Positions 34,089-45,094 of a DNA stretch of 64,000 nt are shown here, piece after piece. Source of the stretch: Rhodamnia argentea. Taxonomy: Eukaryota; Streptophyta; Magnoliopsida; Myrtales; Myrtaceae. Made by a program: the position numbers and the translations under genes. The notes under the pieces were generated by a model that was not told the DNA's origin, did no database searches, and was given only the letters and a program-made list of their open reading frames with translations. The DNA lies in the NCBI RefSeq assembly GCF_020921035.1, contig NC_063150.1:12648001-12712000 (forward strand), in the 5' to 3' direction. The first letter of the stretch is position 1, and each line of letters opens with the position of its first letter.

Positions 34089-35889
34089 ATGTTTGAAGAG
34101 TTGGAAATAGGATTAGTTCTAGCACTTTTTGTTGATATTGTACTCCTGAAATTAAGATAAGAGATGGAGTTCATTTCTTTGTAGTTTTGGAAGTGTTTAA
34201 GATGGGGAAATGATGATGTTAAGAGCACAAATTTTGTTAAGAGCATAAGCATTCTGCGCAATGATGCTGTTAAGAGTACAAGCATCCTGGCAAGAGCTTT
34301 TTGTTTTTTTAGTACATTCAACATTTGAAAAGAAAAGCAGTTGACATTATTTTCGACTAATTTGTTGGTGTTGAAGTGTTTAAGATGGCTTGCACAAAAC
34401 TCGTTGGTAAAATTTTGTTGCGTTCCATTGCTACTTTAGTAAAATGTGTGTCAATAAAGGTTTAAACGGATGGTGGTCCAACAAGAATAGTTTGATACCG
34501 AGGGAGTGTTTGATATACTAAGGTTTCAATACAGAGAAAGGAAAACTTCCAGTGTGGCTGATTTTGTTTTCGATGCTCCAGAAAGCACATAATAACACTG
34601 AATTGCTTTCTATTCCAAGACAATTGAGGTCCATGGTTGCATACAATTGGATCAAACAATGCACAAAAACAAACTAACAATTCATTCCCAGGATATTATT
34701 CAGCACTATTTGTACATATGTTAGGCTCCACTATTATGTTTTCTTTCCCTTTGCAGCCTTACGCAACTGTAGCAACAATCAAACATGACTTGGCTAAACT
34801 TGCTTGATTGCACCCTCTACTGCCAACTACACGCTGCAATGTAGCTATAGCAAAAGCAAACATGACTTGGCTAAACTTGCTTAATTACACCCTCTATCGC
34901 CAACTACGCACAGCTCAATGCCCCTTCTTGAACTCATCCGCTTCAGTAAAAAACAAACTTCTTTCCTACAACATAGCTTGAATTCGAACTCCCACGAAAA
35001 AAAAAAAAAAACAACCAGCTTTAGGAACAACATGATCACCATTTCTCTCTTTCCAACATGAATTCAAACTCGTAGATAACACAACCAACTAGAGAGAAGA
35101 ATCGAGGATTCAAATCAGAAATGATCTGCTTCTACTCCTTAGCGCTAGGATGGTCAAAGCCCCTTTGTTCATTCTGTTCCTTCTCGTTCATCAATGCCAC
35201 TTTTGCCACGGGGTTTCAACTTCGGGTGCCAAATTGAGTCTTCATCTCCACTTCTAACTCTCTTTCTTTCTAATTGTTGTATGTCTTGTTGCTTTTTTGG
35301 TACCGAATTTTGGTCCTCGGGGGATATGGTATAATTGGTATGCAAAAGGTGAAAATGTTAAAATCGATCGAGAAAATAGCCAATTTCTTCCATTACCAAA
35401 TCATGAGCAATATCACGGTAGTCGGTTTTGTATTATCAATCTAGTGTTCAAACGATACCAAACCCAAGCTCTTCAACCTTCGGGCGCACCCTCCAAAACC
35501 TAAGATCCGAATCATCGCCGGTAGAGGCCTCAACATGATCGAAATACGAGAACCGAGGTACGGAAAACCTGAATAGCTAAAACATGATGTTGTCCGAATC
35601 GACGGTCGGAGCCCACGGATCCACCGATAACACCACTCGCGCGCGATCACTCTCACTTCCCTACACGTCCTCCTCCCCTTCTCGTTGGCTCGCTGGCACT
35701 CGCTCCACCTAAATCCATCGGCCTTGTCTCATCGGAGCTTCGAGAGGCCTCGCCAGAGAAGAAGGGCTCAAGAATATCGAAGGGACGTGGAGGGTCGACG
35801 AGTGTTGAAGGAGTAATTGGGAGTGAGTGAAACTGTTCATGGTGTCGCTTCAATGGCAGTGGGGATGGTTGCAGGGGAGTGACGGAGCG
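34089..35889. other. Non-coding stretch with an 80-bp tandem duplication
   Basis: At 34769-34840 and 34841-34920 two copies share 'aacatgacttggctaaactt' followed by 'acaccctcta' and 'gccaactac'. A poly(A) run lies near 34997-35011. 35440-35880 is GC-richer and opens short frames without recognisable domains. It could be the leader or end region of the MULE, or captured host DNA. Confidence 0.4.
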
Positions 35890-36095
35890 GAAGCCCTTTT
35901 CTTATGTCTAGTTGCTCTCAAATGGACAATCAATAGGTAGAGAGCTCTCAATAGATGATAATGATTATCTTATGAACTTAGTTGGTTCATCGACCCAAAA
36001 CTCTTGTTACACACCTCACTCACGCGTGATTCATGATGTCCATGTATGACTCTATATATATAAAGGAATCGTCATAACTAAGAATAATTCACGTT
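35890..36095. repeat. Duplicated unit, segment P, copy 2 (UGT 5' flank)
   Basis: Closely matches 43800-44010, which lies about 1.1 kb upstream of the intact UGT. Shared strings: 'aataggtagagagctctc', 'gattatc' with 'tatgaactta', 'ttggt(t/c)catc', 'catgatgtccat' and 'gtcataactaagaataat'. In this copy no UGT follows. Confidence 0.8.
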
Positions 36096-36107
36096 GTGTA
36101 AAAAAAA

Positions 36108-36300
36108 AAATTGACACAAATAGTCCCTAAACTTTGACTAAATGTTCAATTTCGTCCCTGGACTTCCGATTTGTTCAATCTAGTCCCCGAATTACTAGTA
36201 AATGTTCGATCTAGTCCTTCCATTTGTTCAAACCGTTAAGCGATGACATGGGCCATTAATTAATGAAGTGGACTAGATTGAACAAATCGGAACACGGAGA
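36108..36300. repeat. MULE-related terminal repeat fragment
   Basis: Repeats the phrases of 31727-31925 ('acacaaatagtccctaaact', 'ttcgtccctgga', 'gatttgttcaatctagtccc'). Near its right end 'ggactagattgaacaaatcgg' is an inverted version, so this looks like a short foldback derivative. Confidence 0.5.
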
Positions 36301-36536
36301 GTTGGGCTCTATTTATCTTGGGGCTAGGGTTTTTTTGTTTGGTTTCGAGGATTTTCCTTATATGAGAGACTCGTAAGCCGTGTGCTTTTGTTCGGTCGAT
36401 AAGATCGACTTCCGTAATCTGTACTCTCTTTGATTATAGTGGAATCTTGTTTTGCCTCGCCCGTGAACGTAGATCACCTTGATCGAACCACGTAAATCCT
36501 TGTGTTCTGTGTTTGCTTTTCGCATTTGTTACAACA
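36300..36536 (+). mobile_element. LTR fragment (probable copia solo LTR 3' part)
   Basis: The text 'ttatagtggaatcttg', 'cgtgaacgtagatcacc', 'gaaccacgtaaatccttgtg' and the end 'ttacaaca' is the arrangement typical of the 3' part of copia-type LTRs. It abuts sequence that in copy 3 lies directly downstream of the UGT. The UGT itself is absent from this position. Confidence 0.5.
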
Positions 36537-37710
36537 TTTGGCAAGAAAAAGGTGTTTTGCTTTGGATGTGAAACTGGATGTCTTATTTCATTACCTTGAG
36601 AGAAAGTAATTTATGTATATTGATCGCTCAATGGATGAAGAATAATTTATCAATAACCGTGTGTTATGCATTCCAAAAAGCTATGCCTTGAAATTTTGAA
36701 ATATCTCACTTCTGATTGACTTGCTTCTCCACATATCAATGCCATATGATCTTCTCACCACAAGAAATTCCTTCTTCTAATGAGGACTTTGGATATCGGA
36801 GGAGTCAAAAATTTGAAAGTCAACACAATCATGATAACGAAAATGATCACCAGCTATTGAGATTGACCACCTCAAAATATAATGCATATTACGTAGCACT
36901 TTTAAAAAGGAGTTCACTCAAGAGGCATAGGCTTAAGGTTATAGTCTAATCTAAGAATTCTATTCCAATATATCACTAAAACACTCACTTACCCCGTGAG
37001 GACGCCTTATAGACTCAACTTGGAACAACCATTCAAGTACAGAAAAATTTCAAAACTACTGAATTTAATTGTTCAAGACAAGACTGTTAATCCTCGGACT
37101 AAACATGAAGAAGAATATCGACTCTTGACTCTAGGAACAAAATACATTATTATAGGCCAGTATCGAGTATCTAATATAATTCATTAATGCTGACATCGAG
37201 GATGCTAAACAACCAAAAATTAGAACAATACCAGTTCAATTAAAACAAAATACCCTCTATGATTTCGGGGAACACAAACAAATGTAGAACAAATTACTCT
37301 TTCTCGGCTAACATTCGCACGCCTCTCTCAAACAAGTGAGACATCTGTTGGAAAATATGGCCAAATGGGATAAACAACATAATCAAACTTTGAGACGTGA
37401 TAGCACTCTTTTTAAGGATTTATTTGTCCCGCAATGTTGATAATGGTTTTCGGCAAATATCCTCTAGGATACAACAAAGTATCGGTGAGAATAGCAGATA
37501 GCTATTCTCATATTTCTCCAGGATCACTCAATGGAAAAAATTGAAGAACAATGGTTGTATTTCTTGTTTGGAAAGAAGCAATAAATAAATAAATAAATAA
37601 ATAAAAGAAGAAAATGTAAATATTGACAAAAACGTGAATATCTAATAGTGAAAATCTTTGTGAACATACACATTATTTTGAGAAGTACATAACTTTTCAT
37701 TTCTGAACAG
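36537..37710. repeat. Duplicated unit, UGT 3' flank, copy 2
   Basis: Matches the sequence downstream of the intact UGT (46590-48510). Examples are 'ggtgttttgctttgg', 'tttatcaataa' followed by 'gtgttatgca', 'ccttcttctaatga', 'actttggatatcggaggagt' and 'aaaaaggagttcac'. Later landmarks include 'ggaacaca' followed by 'acaaat', and 'gagaagtacataac' near 37679. It ends near 37.7 kb. No gene is inside. Confidence 0.78.
37580..37606. repeat. (TAAA)n microsatellite
   Basis: About six TAAA units in a row, within the duplicated 3' flank of copy 2. The matching part of copy 3 has no such run. Confidence 0.9.
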
Positions 37711-38374
37711 ACATGACCTTTAAGAGTTGCATCTCCCGAAACAACTGCTAAAAAAGTAATCACAAAGTGAGAGAAGACACCAATTTTTTTTTTTTTACAA
37801 AGAAACTACCAACAATCCTCCACTTTATCTGTAAAATAAAATTACAAAATAAAGTTTCCCAAGAAATGCAGCCACAATCCATGAGATTAATATACATACA
37901 TGAAGGTCTCTTTCAAGTTAAACCTTCATTTAGTACAAGCATCTCAAAATTCTATAAAAGTGAGAAATAGCTGTTGGCTTTAAATTTGCTACTTTATATA
38001 ATAAAACCGGATATATCGCACATATATGAATCTCTTGTTTCACGGAGAAGTTCATATTTACTCAATACTATTATGGCATTGTGCTTGTACCTGTTTCATG
38101 AGCCCTCTAGAAAGCAACCCTAATTTTTATAAAAAGTGGCACTACTTCTAAGCTCATATAGGTCAAGTATTTACCATGTGTTTCTGTTGCTACTAAACAC
38201 ATTACATTTATGTGTTATACATCATTAAGAATATAATTCAGCCTCTAAAACGTAATATACGATATTGACTTCTCATGTTCGAGCTAATGTCATTATCAAA
38301 CAATCACTTTCAACAACTTGTTTTTACCAATTAAACTTTATAGCTAATGATATGCTAGTATTACGTCAGGTTAC
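37711..38374. other. AT-rich intergenic stretch
   Basis: No gene. It may include the lost 3' end or LTR of the copia remnant to its right, but no LTR boundary or polypurine tract is clear. Confidence 0.35.
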
Positions 38375-39100
38375 TAATGCTGGCAATTTGAAGCAAAGGA
38401 TTTTAGCTCCATTTCTTTTGAGGTCATCTTTATCACTTCTCTTAGTAGAGCCTTTGTTAAGGGATCGGCCAAATTCTTGCTTGATCTTACGTAAACAATT
38501 GTTATGGTACCATCCTAAATCAATTGTTTCACATACTCATGTCTTAAAGCGATATGTCTAGAATTTCCATTATAAGTGCTACTATAAGCTCTTGCTAAAG
38601 TAGCCTGACTGTCACAATGAACAAAAATAAGAGGCATAGGATTAGGCCATAATTTGATATCCAACAACAAATTTCTAAAGCAATGAATTCACATTCCAAG
38701 GTTGAGTGAGTTATGCATGATTATTTCTTGCTTGCCCAAGAAACAACACATCCACCTAATCTGAAGATCCATCCAAAAGTGAAATGTTTATTCCTCCACA
38801 CTTGTAATCCAACTAGCATTGGTGTAATACAGCCGGATAATTATTATAGAACAATCCCAAATTTTTAATTCTCTTTTGATAACCAAAAATTCTGGTGACA
38901 ACATTCCAATGTTCTATACTTGGACTACTAGTGTATCTACTCAAGTTACACATTGAAAAAGCAATATCAAGTCTAGTACAATGCATTGTATACATTAAAG
39001 GCCTTATAGCACTTGCATACTCAAATTGCGCTGCTACTTTACCAGTGTTATAATTTAATTTCATGTTAGTATCAAATGGAGTACTTATTTTTTGAAAATA
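38375..39100 (-). pseudogene. Ty1-copia RT/RNase H fragment
   Basis: The - strand encodes the end of a copia polyprotein. The reverse transcriptase tail reads YASAIRPLMYTMHCTRLDIAF, and the RNase H region follows with a stop and frame change near 38813. Fragments LIFVHCDSQATLARA and NLADPLTKALLREVI correspond to the known copia C-terminal signatures. Gag, protease and integrase are missing. Confidence 0.75.
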
Positions 39101-39939
39101 TTTAAATTTATTTAACTATTTTTTAAGGTAGTCACTTTGTCTCAAAGAGTAATCTCCACTATGTTTTTAACTCTAATTTTCAAAATAGTATCTACTCCAC
39201 CCAAATTTTCATTTTAAACATGGAAATTAAATACTTCTCAGTCTCAATGTAAAAGCGCTTCAATGTAACGCTATTGACCTCAACTGTGTCCTGTGCCTCT
39301 GACATTGCAGTGACTGGACTAATAAGATCCAATTTCTCAAGCTTCAGACACGACTAAAGGACACAAATCCTAAGCCGAGAAACCGACATAACTCGAAGAG
39401 AGGTTCTTCAAGCCAGCAAACCTGTGATAATTTGGTTCGACCCCCGAGATTGAATTATGCAAAACAAAAGTCAAAAAATGCTAAAAGCCATAAAGCAAGA
39501 GTGCTACACTGTGGAACGCACTTTACTCTCTACTTTAGGCACCACAGTATCGAAGAAATGTAAACATGATCACTTCCCATAACTGTCAGTTTGTCCCACA
39601 TTATGGTTCACCACTTCGTTTGTTTTTTTTTACTTTCTATGCTTTTGAAGAGTATCAATCCTGTCGAGTCATTGCCCAATTACAAAATGGGTCCCCTGAA
39701 TACAGGTAATCACCAATGCCCTAAAACAAATATTGCATAACTTAAAAAATATTATCTGTTGATGCAACATCTAAGATAAATCAATTCACTATTCATGTAC
39801 TTTGTACGCCCTGCATCAGTGAAGTTGGACAAAACAGATGGAACTTCTGAAGGTTAAAGATGTAAACAAATCTAATCAAGATCATATACCTGCTAGTCCA
39901 TGAGCAAAGTGACTTCTCTCACTGAAAAAAGACTTTCAC
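39101..39939. other. Intergenic stretch, no gene seen
   Basis: AT-rich sequence between the copia fragment and the CCCH pseudogene. No recognisable frame or repeat family. Confidence 0.35.
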
Positions 39940-40290
39940 CTGTTATCTCCCCAAATCATCTCTGAACTTAGTCGGGTCCTCATGAAGAGAGTTGCATCTA
40001 TCCCCATAAGGATACTTCTCCCAACTATAGAACTTCTTGCATAGCTTCATCCTATGCATAACTTTCTTGTCATCCTCCCAATTCCTGGAGGATTTATTAT
40101 CCTGGTCTCGGATGCCGACAAGGTCTTGTGACTGGGCGGAGCTGGACACATATCTTCAACGCCATACACGAAATTGCAGTTCTCGCCGTTCGGACACATA
40201 CCGATTTTGAACTTCGCACACATCTGGGGTAGGCCTCAAAGATAGAAACTGGGGGATTCGTGCGGTTGGTCGAACACGGGTGAGAGAACA
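39940..40290 (-). pseudogene. CCCH-type zinc finger protein fragment
   Basis: Two CCCH fingers in different frames of the - strand. The first reads CAKFKIGMCPNGENCNFVYG (C-x7-C-x5-C-x3), where the fourth ligand His is Tyr. The second, after a frameshift near 40150, reads MKLCKKFYSWEKYPYGDRCN followed by SLHEDPTKFRDD. Here the second ligand Cys is Tyr while the His is kept. The spacing and the phrase HEDPTKFRDD resemble plant tandem-CCCH proteins of the C3H39 type, which are RNA-binding. With one ligand lost in each finger plus a frameshift, it cannot fold as a normal pair. No intron is needed between the fingers, so a retrocopy is possible. Confidence 0.65.
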
Positions 40291-40734
40291 TCGTGCTTCC
40301 ACGGACCCATACGAGTCCCTCCCGAAGTACTAGGGGAGGAAGGAGTTCTAGTTGTCTCGAGTCTCTACCTCATGGTTTCACTCGCTTTTGGCAACTGGTC
40401 TAGTGTTCCTAAAGTGGCCTACGCGACACGGAACAAAACGATGGGGTTTCACGATCGCAAGTGCCTCGCGCAGCCATGCCCAAGTTCTATCTTCTCTCCA
40501 CGCTTCAACTCAAGTCTCCCCCCCAGCAAATGAAGAGATGTAAGGTTGACCACCGGGGAGAAGGAGAAGAAGCACTGCATGCATCATCCCCCACTTCACG
40601 CCTCCATCGGTTTGCTTGTTTTACAGGCCTTAGATCCAGCATCGTCATCTCACCCACATCCGCCGTTAGTAATCACGGGGCATTGAACATATAAGACAAA
40701 GAAAACAATATAATTGAAGAAACATATTTAGGTT
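40291..40734. other. GC-richer stretch next to the CCCH fragment
   Basis: Open frames exist on both strands (for example 40352-40543) but none has a recognisable domain. It may be the decayed N-terminal part of the CCCH gene, which would read on the - strand. Confidence 0.35.
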
Positions 40735-41062
40735 AATTTTAACTGAAAATCGCTAACATGAACGTTGACAATGCCACATAGGATGGTTGTCGAGGGTTGG
40801 CTGACCCTCATCCAGTGGGCGACGAGGGTTTCTTGCGACTCTCGCCTACCAATCTCCAAGTTTCAGAAAAAAAAAATTATTAAAAAATATCCATATTAGC
40901 GTCGGCCGTCCTATGTAGCATCGTCGACTTCCACTGATCAAAATTGGCTGGATGGATTGGATTGGTATCAATGCAAAAAAGGATTAGAATTAAATTGATC
41001 CAATTGAAAGGTTGAGGACTGAATTAGTACCAATGCTATAGGTTTGGAACTTTTTCGGTACT
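40735..41062. mobile_element. Relative of the inverted-repeat element at 30.3 kb
   Basis: The left part has 'atcgctaacatgaacgttg' and 'gccacataggatgg'. A GC-rich core has 'ggctgaccctcatcc' and 'ggcgacgaggg'. The right part has 'gtcggccgtcctatgtagca', then 'ttggctgg' and repeated 'gaactgaattag'-like phrases. The same layout occurs at 30340-30995 and 41300-41780. Confidence 0.5.
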
Positions 41063-41064
41063 TT

Positions 41065-41320
41065 TTCCCATGTATTCCCAAGTAGTCAACCAGATTAAGC
41101 TGCAAACATTGGTGGTTCACCTTCGGAAAATGTCGGCAAATAAGTTTAAATGCATGATTGGAGTATCAAGTCATGATTGGTAGAGCTTGGATGAGCCTGT
41201 GCTAAGCACCATGCTTAGTACTCCATTAGTTTTTCCTTGGTAGTTCACCTCCGAGTATGTCGCTTAAGAGAGCTAGCAAAGGTCGATGGCCTTGGGCAAC
41301 GGACGCCTGTGCCTAGGCTG
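41065..41320. repeat. Duplicated unit, segment X, copy in block 3
   Basis: Partner of 26690-26960: 'caaccagattaagctgcaaa', 'attggtggttcaccttcgg', 'ctaagcaccatgcttagtac', 'tccattag'. It precedes segment A copy 3 by about 0.6 kb, as its partner precedes segment A copy 2 by about 1.2 kb. This fits a single larger duplicated unit. Confidence 0.65.
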
Positions 41321-41780
41321 GCAAGCCAAATCACACGAGGGGCCCTCTCCCGCCTAAGAGAGGGTGACCCTCGCTAGGCTAGGCAAGGGCGACTCTCGCC
41401 CGAGGCCAACGTTCCCTATCGTGGAGCGAAAAAATAAAAATAAAAGAAAATAGAAGAACAAAGAAACTCATATAATTAAAACAATGCAAAAATAGTCAAC
41501 ATGAGCAATATGCCACGTAGGACAAGTGGTGCTGATTAGACCCGTCAGTAATTATAGCCAAAATTGGCTAGAAGGACTAAATTAGAAAATTGTTAAAATG
41601 TTGGGGACTAAATTGGCAAATCATTAGAAGATTTAGGATTGAATTAGTACTATTGAAAGGTTTAGGACTAAATTGGCAAGTTACCAAAAGATGTAGGACT
41701 ATATTGGCACAATTAAAAAGTTTAAAACTAAATTGTCCAGCAAACAATAGGTTTAGGACTTTTTGCTACAAAATTATGTT
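41300..41780. mobile_element. Inverted-repeat family member with 35-bp minisatellite arm
   Basis: The core has 'gagagggtgaccctcgc' and 'ggcaagggcgactctcgcc'. The right arm (about 41570-41770) repeats a unit near 30-40 bp of the form 'ggactaaattggcaa' five to six times. Translating the repeat gives a spurious regular protein. Confidence 0.5.
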
Positions 41781-41939
41781 GGTGTTCTTTATGTCCTATT
41801 AGGATGAATGCGGAATCGTTCTTTCTGCAAATGATTCTCCAAATTTATGATTCGCTGAGTCGTGTTGGTGAAGTTCTGTATGAACAAGAGTACGAGGATA
41901 CCAACAGCATAGCTTTCTTTCGTTTTTTTTCTTAACCGC

Positions 41940-43440
41940 TCTTGAGCTTGAACTTATAACAACTTCAGCTTTAAGTTTATACATTATCTGGGGTTGCAAG
42001 ATGTTCTGCTTTCACATTTTCTTAATTAATTCGCCATTCCTTAATAACTTGTTGGTCGCAGATTATATACATCGCTCTTGGATTGGGTTGTCACTTCCTC
42101 TTTTCCACATAGCTGCATATTTTTCCTTCATGTGTTCATGCACTAGATTTGCTGACAACGATGATGAAGCTAAAGTTTTCATTGAGAAATAGATGCATTA
42201 GTCGAACTAGCAAGTACTACACCTCATTATTATTGACATGGACACAAAAAACGTACATGAAATGCTCCGTTTGTTTCGCGAAAAATGCGTAATTTGGAAA
42301 AAAAAAATTCCTAAGAACCATCGCTCATTATCACCTACAAAAATGAATAAACGAACACATTTTTATCGTTCACGAAAATGTTAGATATAACTTGTTGTTG
42401 ATAAGGAAAAAAATTCATTGACTAATTATTTTAAGCTATACAAGCTATTATTTCTAAGGAAATGTTCTCCGACTCATTCATTTTCCGTGAAACAAATAGA
42501 TCCTCGGTAAAAAGTACTTTTCTTAAGCTAGAACAAATGGTGACTTTGTGGCTATATAAAGATTAAGCTCCTAGGTTCCTCAAGGTTTCTTGATAAGAGG
42601 ACCGTGCGATGACTAACAGGTTTATCATGAATGACTGTTGAATTAGCTAACTCCCATGGTAGTTTGATAAATTAAGTGTTAAGACTATGACGCACTTTCA
42701 CTTTGTTGAAGTTCTGATCCATTTTTCCTGGAAAACCCTAGAATCTACAAGCTTCTAGATTAATGGTTGGTAGTTGAAGATTGTGGCCAAGGATAAAAAC
42801 AAGAAGGAAAATCTAACCGAAGCCTATAAGTGGGCTTGGATGCTGGTTCATGTATGCCCAAGAAATCAACCAAAAGAAGTAATACTAGTACCAGAAACTA
42901 ACAGACTCATAATGAATGAGTGCGGCTTCACTATCTTGAGCTTTAATTGGTTTATATCTACACCTAACTCAATCTCAGTCATAGTCTCTCATGACACTAA
43001 GTTTCGCTGTAGAACATACATGAGTTAATTGTCTTGAGGCTGCTAAAAGAGTGGCATCTTATGTTCTGATCTACGCTAAGTCATTCCAAGTTCGCCTCCG
43101 ACACAGAAGATCAATTCAGGCTTGATTTCTTACCTGTATAAGATTGAATTTTCCGAGTCTCTAATGTTTTTTTTTTCCCGATCCAAGCGGGTGATGGATT
43201 TTTACTTGATCCAAGTGGGTGAACGATATTCGGATCGGATTCAAACTATAGTGTTTCTATGAAGTGACAAAATGTGTCCTTAGAAATGTGGGAGTTTCTT
43301 GAAATTTTGCAATCTGTTCTGTTAAAGAAATTCTCTACTATCACAAGACTATCAATAGCTGCCTTTGTGAGGTGTCTTGTCTGTAGCAAATGTTATTAGA
43401 ACTAGCTATAGAAGCAGATTAATGATCACTTCTCAATTAT
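41940..43440. repeat. Duplicated unit, segment A, copy 3
   Basis: Partner of 28190-30310 and, more distantly, 21170-22380. It contains one MITE (42263-42503) at the same place as copy 2 but lacks the second, nested MITE of copy 2. It lies about 1.6 kb upstream of the intact UGT. Confidence 0.75.
42263..42503. mobile_element. Harbinger-type MITE shared with copy 2
   Basis: The left end is TGCTCCGTTTGTTTCGCG. The right end, read inward on the other strand, is GGATCTATTTGTTTCACGG. The interior is AT-rich and matches 28510-28747. The copy 1 block has no insertion at the corresponding place. Confidence 0.65.
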
Positions 43441-43799
43441 AATTAAAACTGGCCAGATAGACTCAATTGGTAAAACATGAAAAGGATTATAACTGAATTG
43501 GCACAATTAAAAAAGATTGTGGCGGAACTGTAAAAATGCAATAAACTCAAAACTTTTGGAAAACTTTCACGCATCCTCTTCCTTTTGCTTTGGACCTATT
43601 AGAAACTCCCAAAAACAGAAAGACGTAGAAAGATACGGTGGATGCATGGTTCACGCTTACTTCTTATGGGGGCGTGTATTGCTGATCTCCAAGAATAAAG
43701 AAAGACATGGATCCACGTCTTGCTTTACGTTCTTGTCTTTTCCTTCTGTTAATTTTCATGAATGTGTGGAAATCAGCAAAGCTTGTATCCTCAAGTTTC

Positions 43800-44010
43800 T
43801 GAGCTACCCTTTGTTTATGTCTGGTTGCTATCAAATGAATAATGAATAGGTAGAGAGCTCTCTATAGATGGTATTGATTATCCTATGAACTTACTTGGTC
43901 CATCAGACATAAAACTCGCGTTACAAACCTCACTCGTGAATCATGATGTCCATTTATAACTCTACATATAAAGGGCTCGTCATAACTAAGAATAATCCAC
44001 GGATGCGGAA
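43800..44010. repeat. Duplicated unit, segment P, copy 3 (UGT 5' flank)
   Basis: Partner of 35890-36095. The pair shows that the copy 2 block once continued into a UGT promoter. The region 43450-43800 between segment A and segment P has no gene that I can support. Confidence 0.8.
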
Positions 44011-44180
44011 AAAAATATAGTAGGCATCCATCACCATTCTTCCATGCACTGACTTTCGTAAATTTTTATCGAACAATATGAATTCTCAGGCGAATCTCAT
44101 TAAATCTAACTTTCTATTAGTGCTAGATTCGCATAAAACGGAGCGAGCTTGTCAAGATAATCGATGCGGTAGACATGATC

Positions 44181-44317
44181 GGGATCCCCTGCCTTAATGG
44201 CAGGCGATATATTGGATCCCCACCCTCCATCCCCTTTTTATATGAGGGATAAAAAATGGGGAAAGTATTATGGAGGGTGGCGATGGGGGTATGTCACCTG
44301 CCTAAGGCAGGTGATCC
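44181..44317. repeat. Nested palindromic (foldback) element upstream of UGT
   Basis: The two halves are inverted: left 'ggatcccctgcctt' and 'ccaccctccat', right 'atggagggtgg' and 'cctaaggcaggtgatcc'. Each outer arm is itself a small hairpin ('cctgccttaatggcagg' and 'cacctgcctaaggcaggtg'). It lies about 0.8 kb before the UGT start codon, is absent from the equivalent point in copy 2, and could form a cruciform. Confidence 0.65.
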
Positions 44318-44488
44318 ATACGCCTTGCAGGCTGCCCCTCAATATACCCCGCGCATAAAAAAAAAAAAGCAGGTCAACTAACAGTCAATCTTCTGCATGA
44401 ATCTTTTCATGGACAGACGACAGATCAACAACCAATCACATCTTGGAATTTTATGGCAGGATGAATACAAGATTATTGCTACAAGACA

Positions 44489-44852
44489 GGGTTAATATTA
44501 CGAAAAATCCTACGCTGTTACATATATGACAAATTTTATTTCGATTTAATTTTTTCATCACAAAAAAAACTCTAAAACTGGTATACACAAATTTTTAATC
44601 CATTATTTTTTGTTAAATTGGATTAATACCACGAAAAACATCAAACTGCGGAGGGTAAGAATTTCAAATTGGTACAATCACAAACTATTCCGTGTCATCC
44701 AACTCGGGAATTTGACGATAAAGTTTAATAGAACCAACAGAGGGTAAATTTATCACATGTGTACTAATTTGAGATTTTTGGTGGGTGGAAAATTAGTTTG
44801 TGATAAACTTGTCACATTTGTTTCAGTTTGAGATTTCTTGTGATATTAATCC
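44489..44852. mobile_element. MULE-type MITE, degenerate member
   Basis: The left end GGGTTAATATTACGAAAAAT mirrors the right end 'tgatattaatcc'. The interior repeats 'gtacacatgtgacaaattta'-like phrases. It belongs to the family of 48592-49113 and 49321-49841. Unlike those, I find no matching 9-bp flanks. Confidence 0.55.
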
Positions 44853-45094
44853 AAGTAGTAAAGATGAATTCTTAATTGGTGAAGAGAGTTCTCTTTGAAC
44901 AGTGGTTGAGGGGACCAGACCATTTGGCGAACACTGGCTGCATGGGATTCTAAGATAATGTTTATCCGTAAGAAGATCTAACCAAAAAAAAAGAGCCCGG
45001 ATGTCATAGGTGATGAAACTTTCTCGACCCCTGCTCTATTTATTTCTGTAACTTTACGGTCTTATGCACTCCCAGATTTTGTTGTCAAGCACCA

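Noticed and set aside
41590..41802. 70-codon repetitive protein
   Set aside because: Translation of a 30-40-bp minisatellite in the arm of a transposable element.
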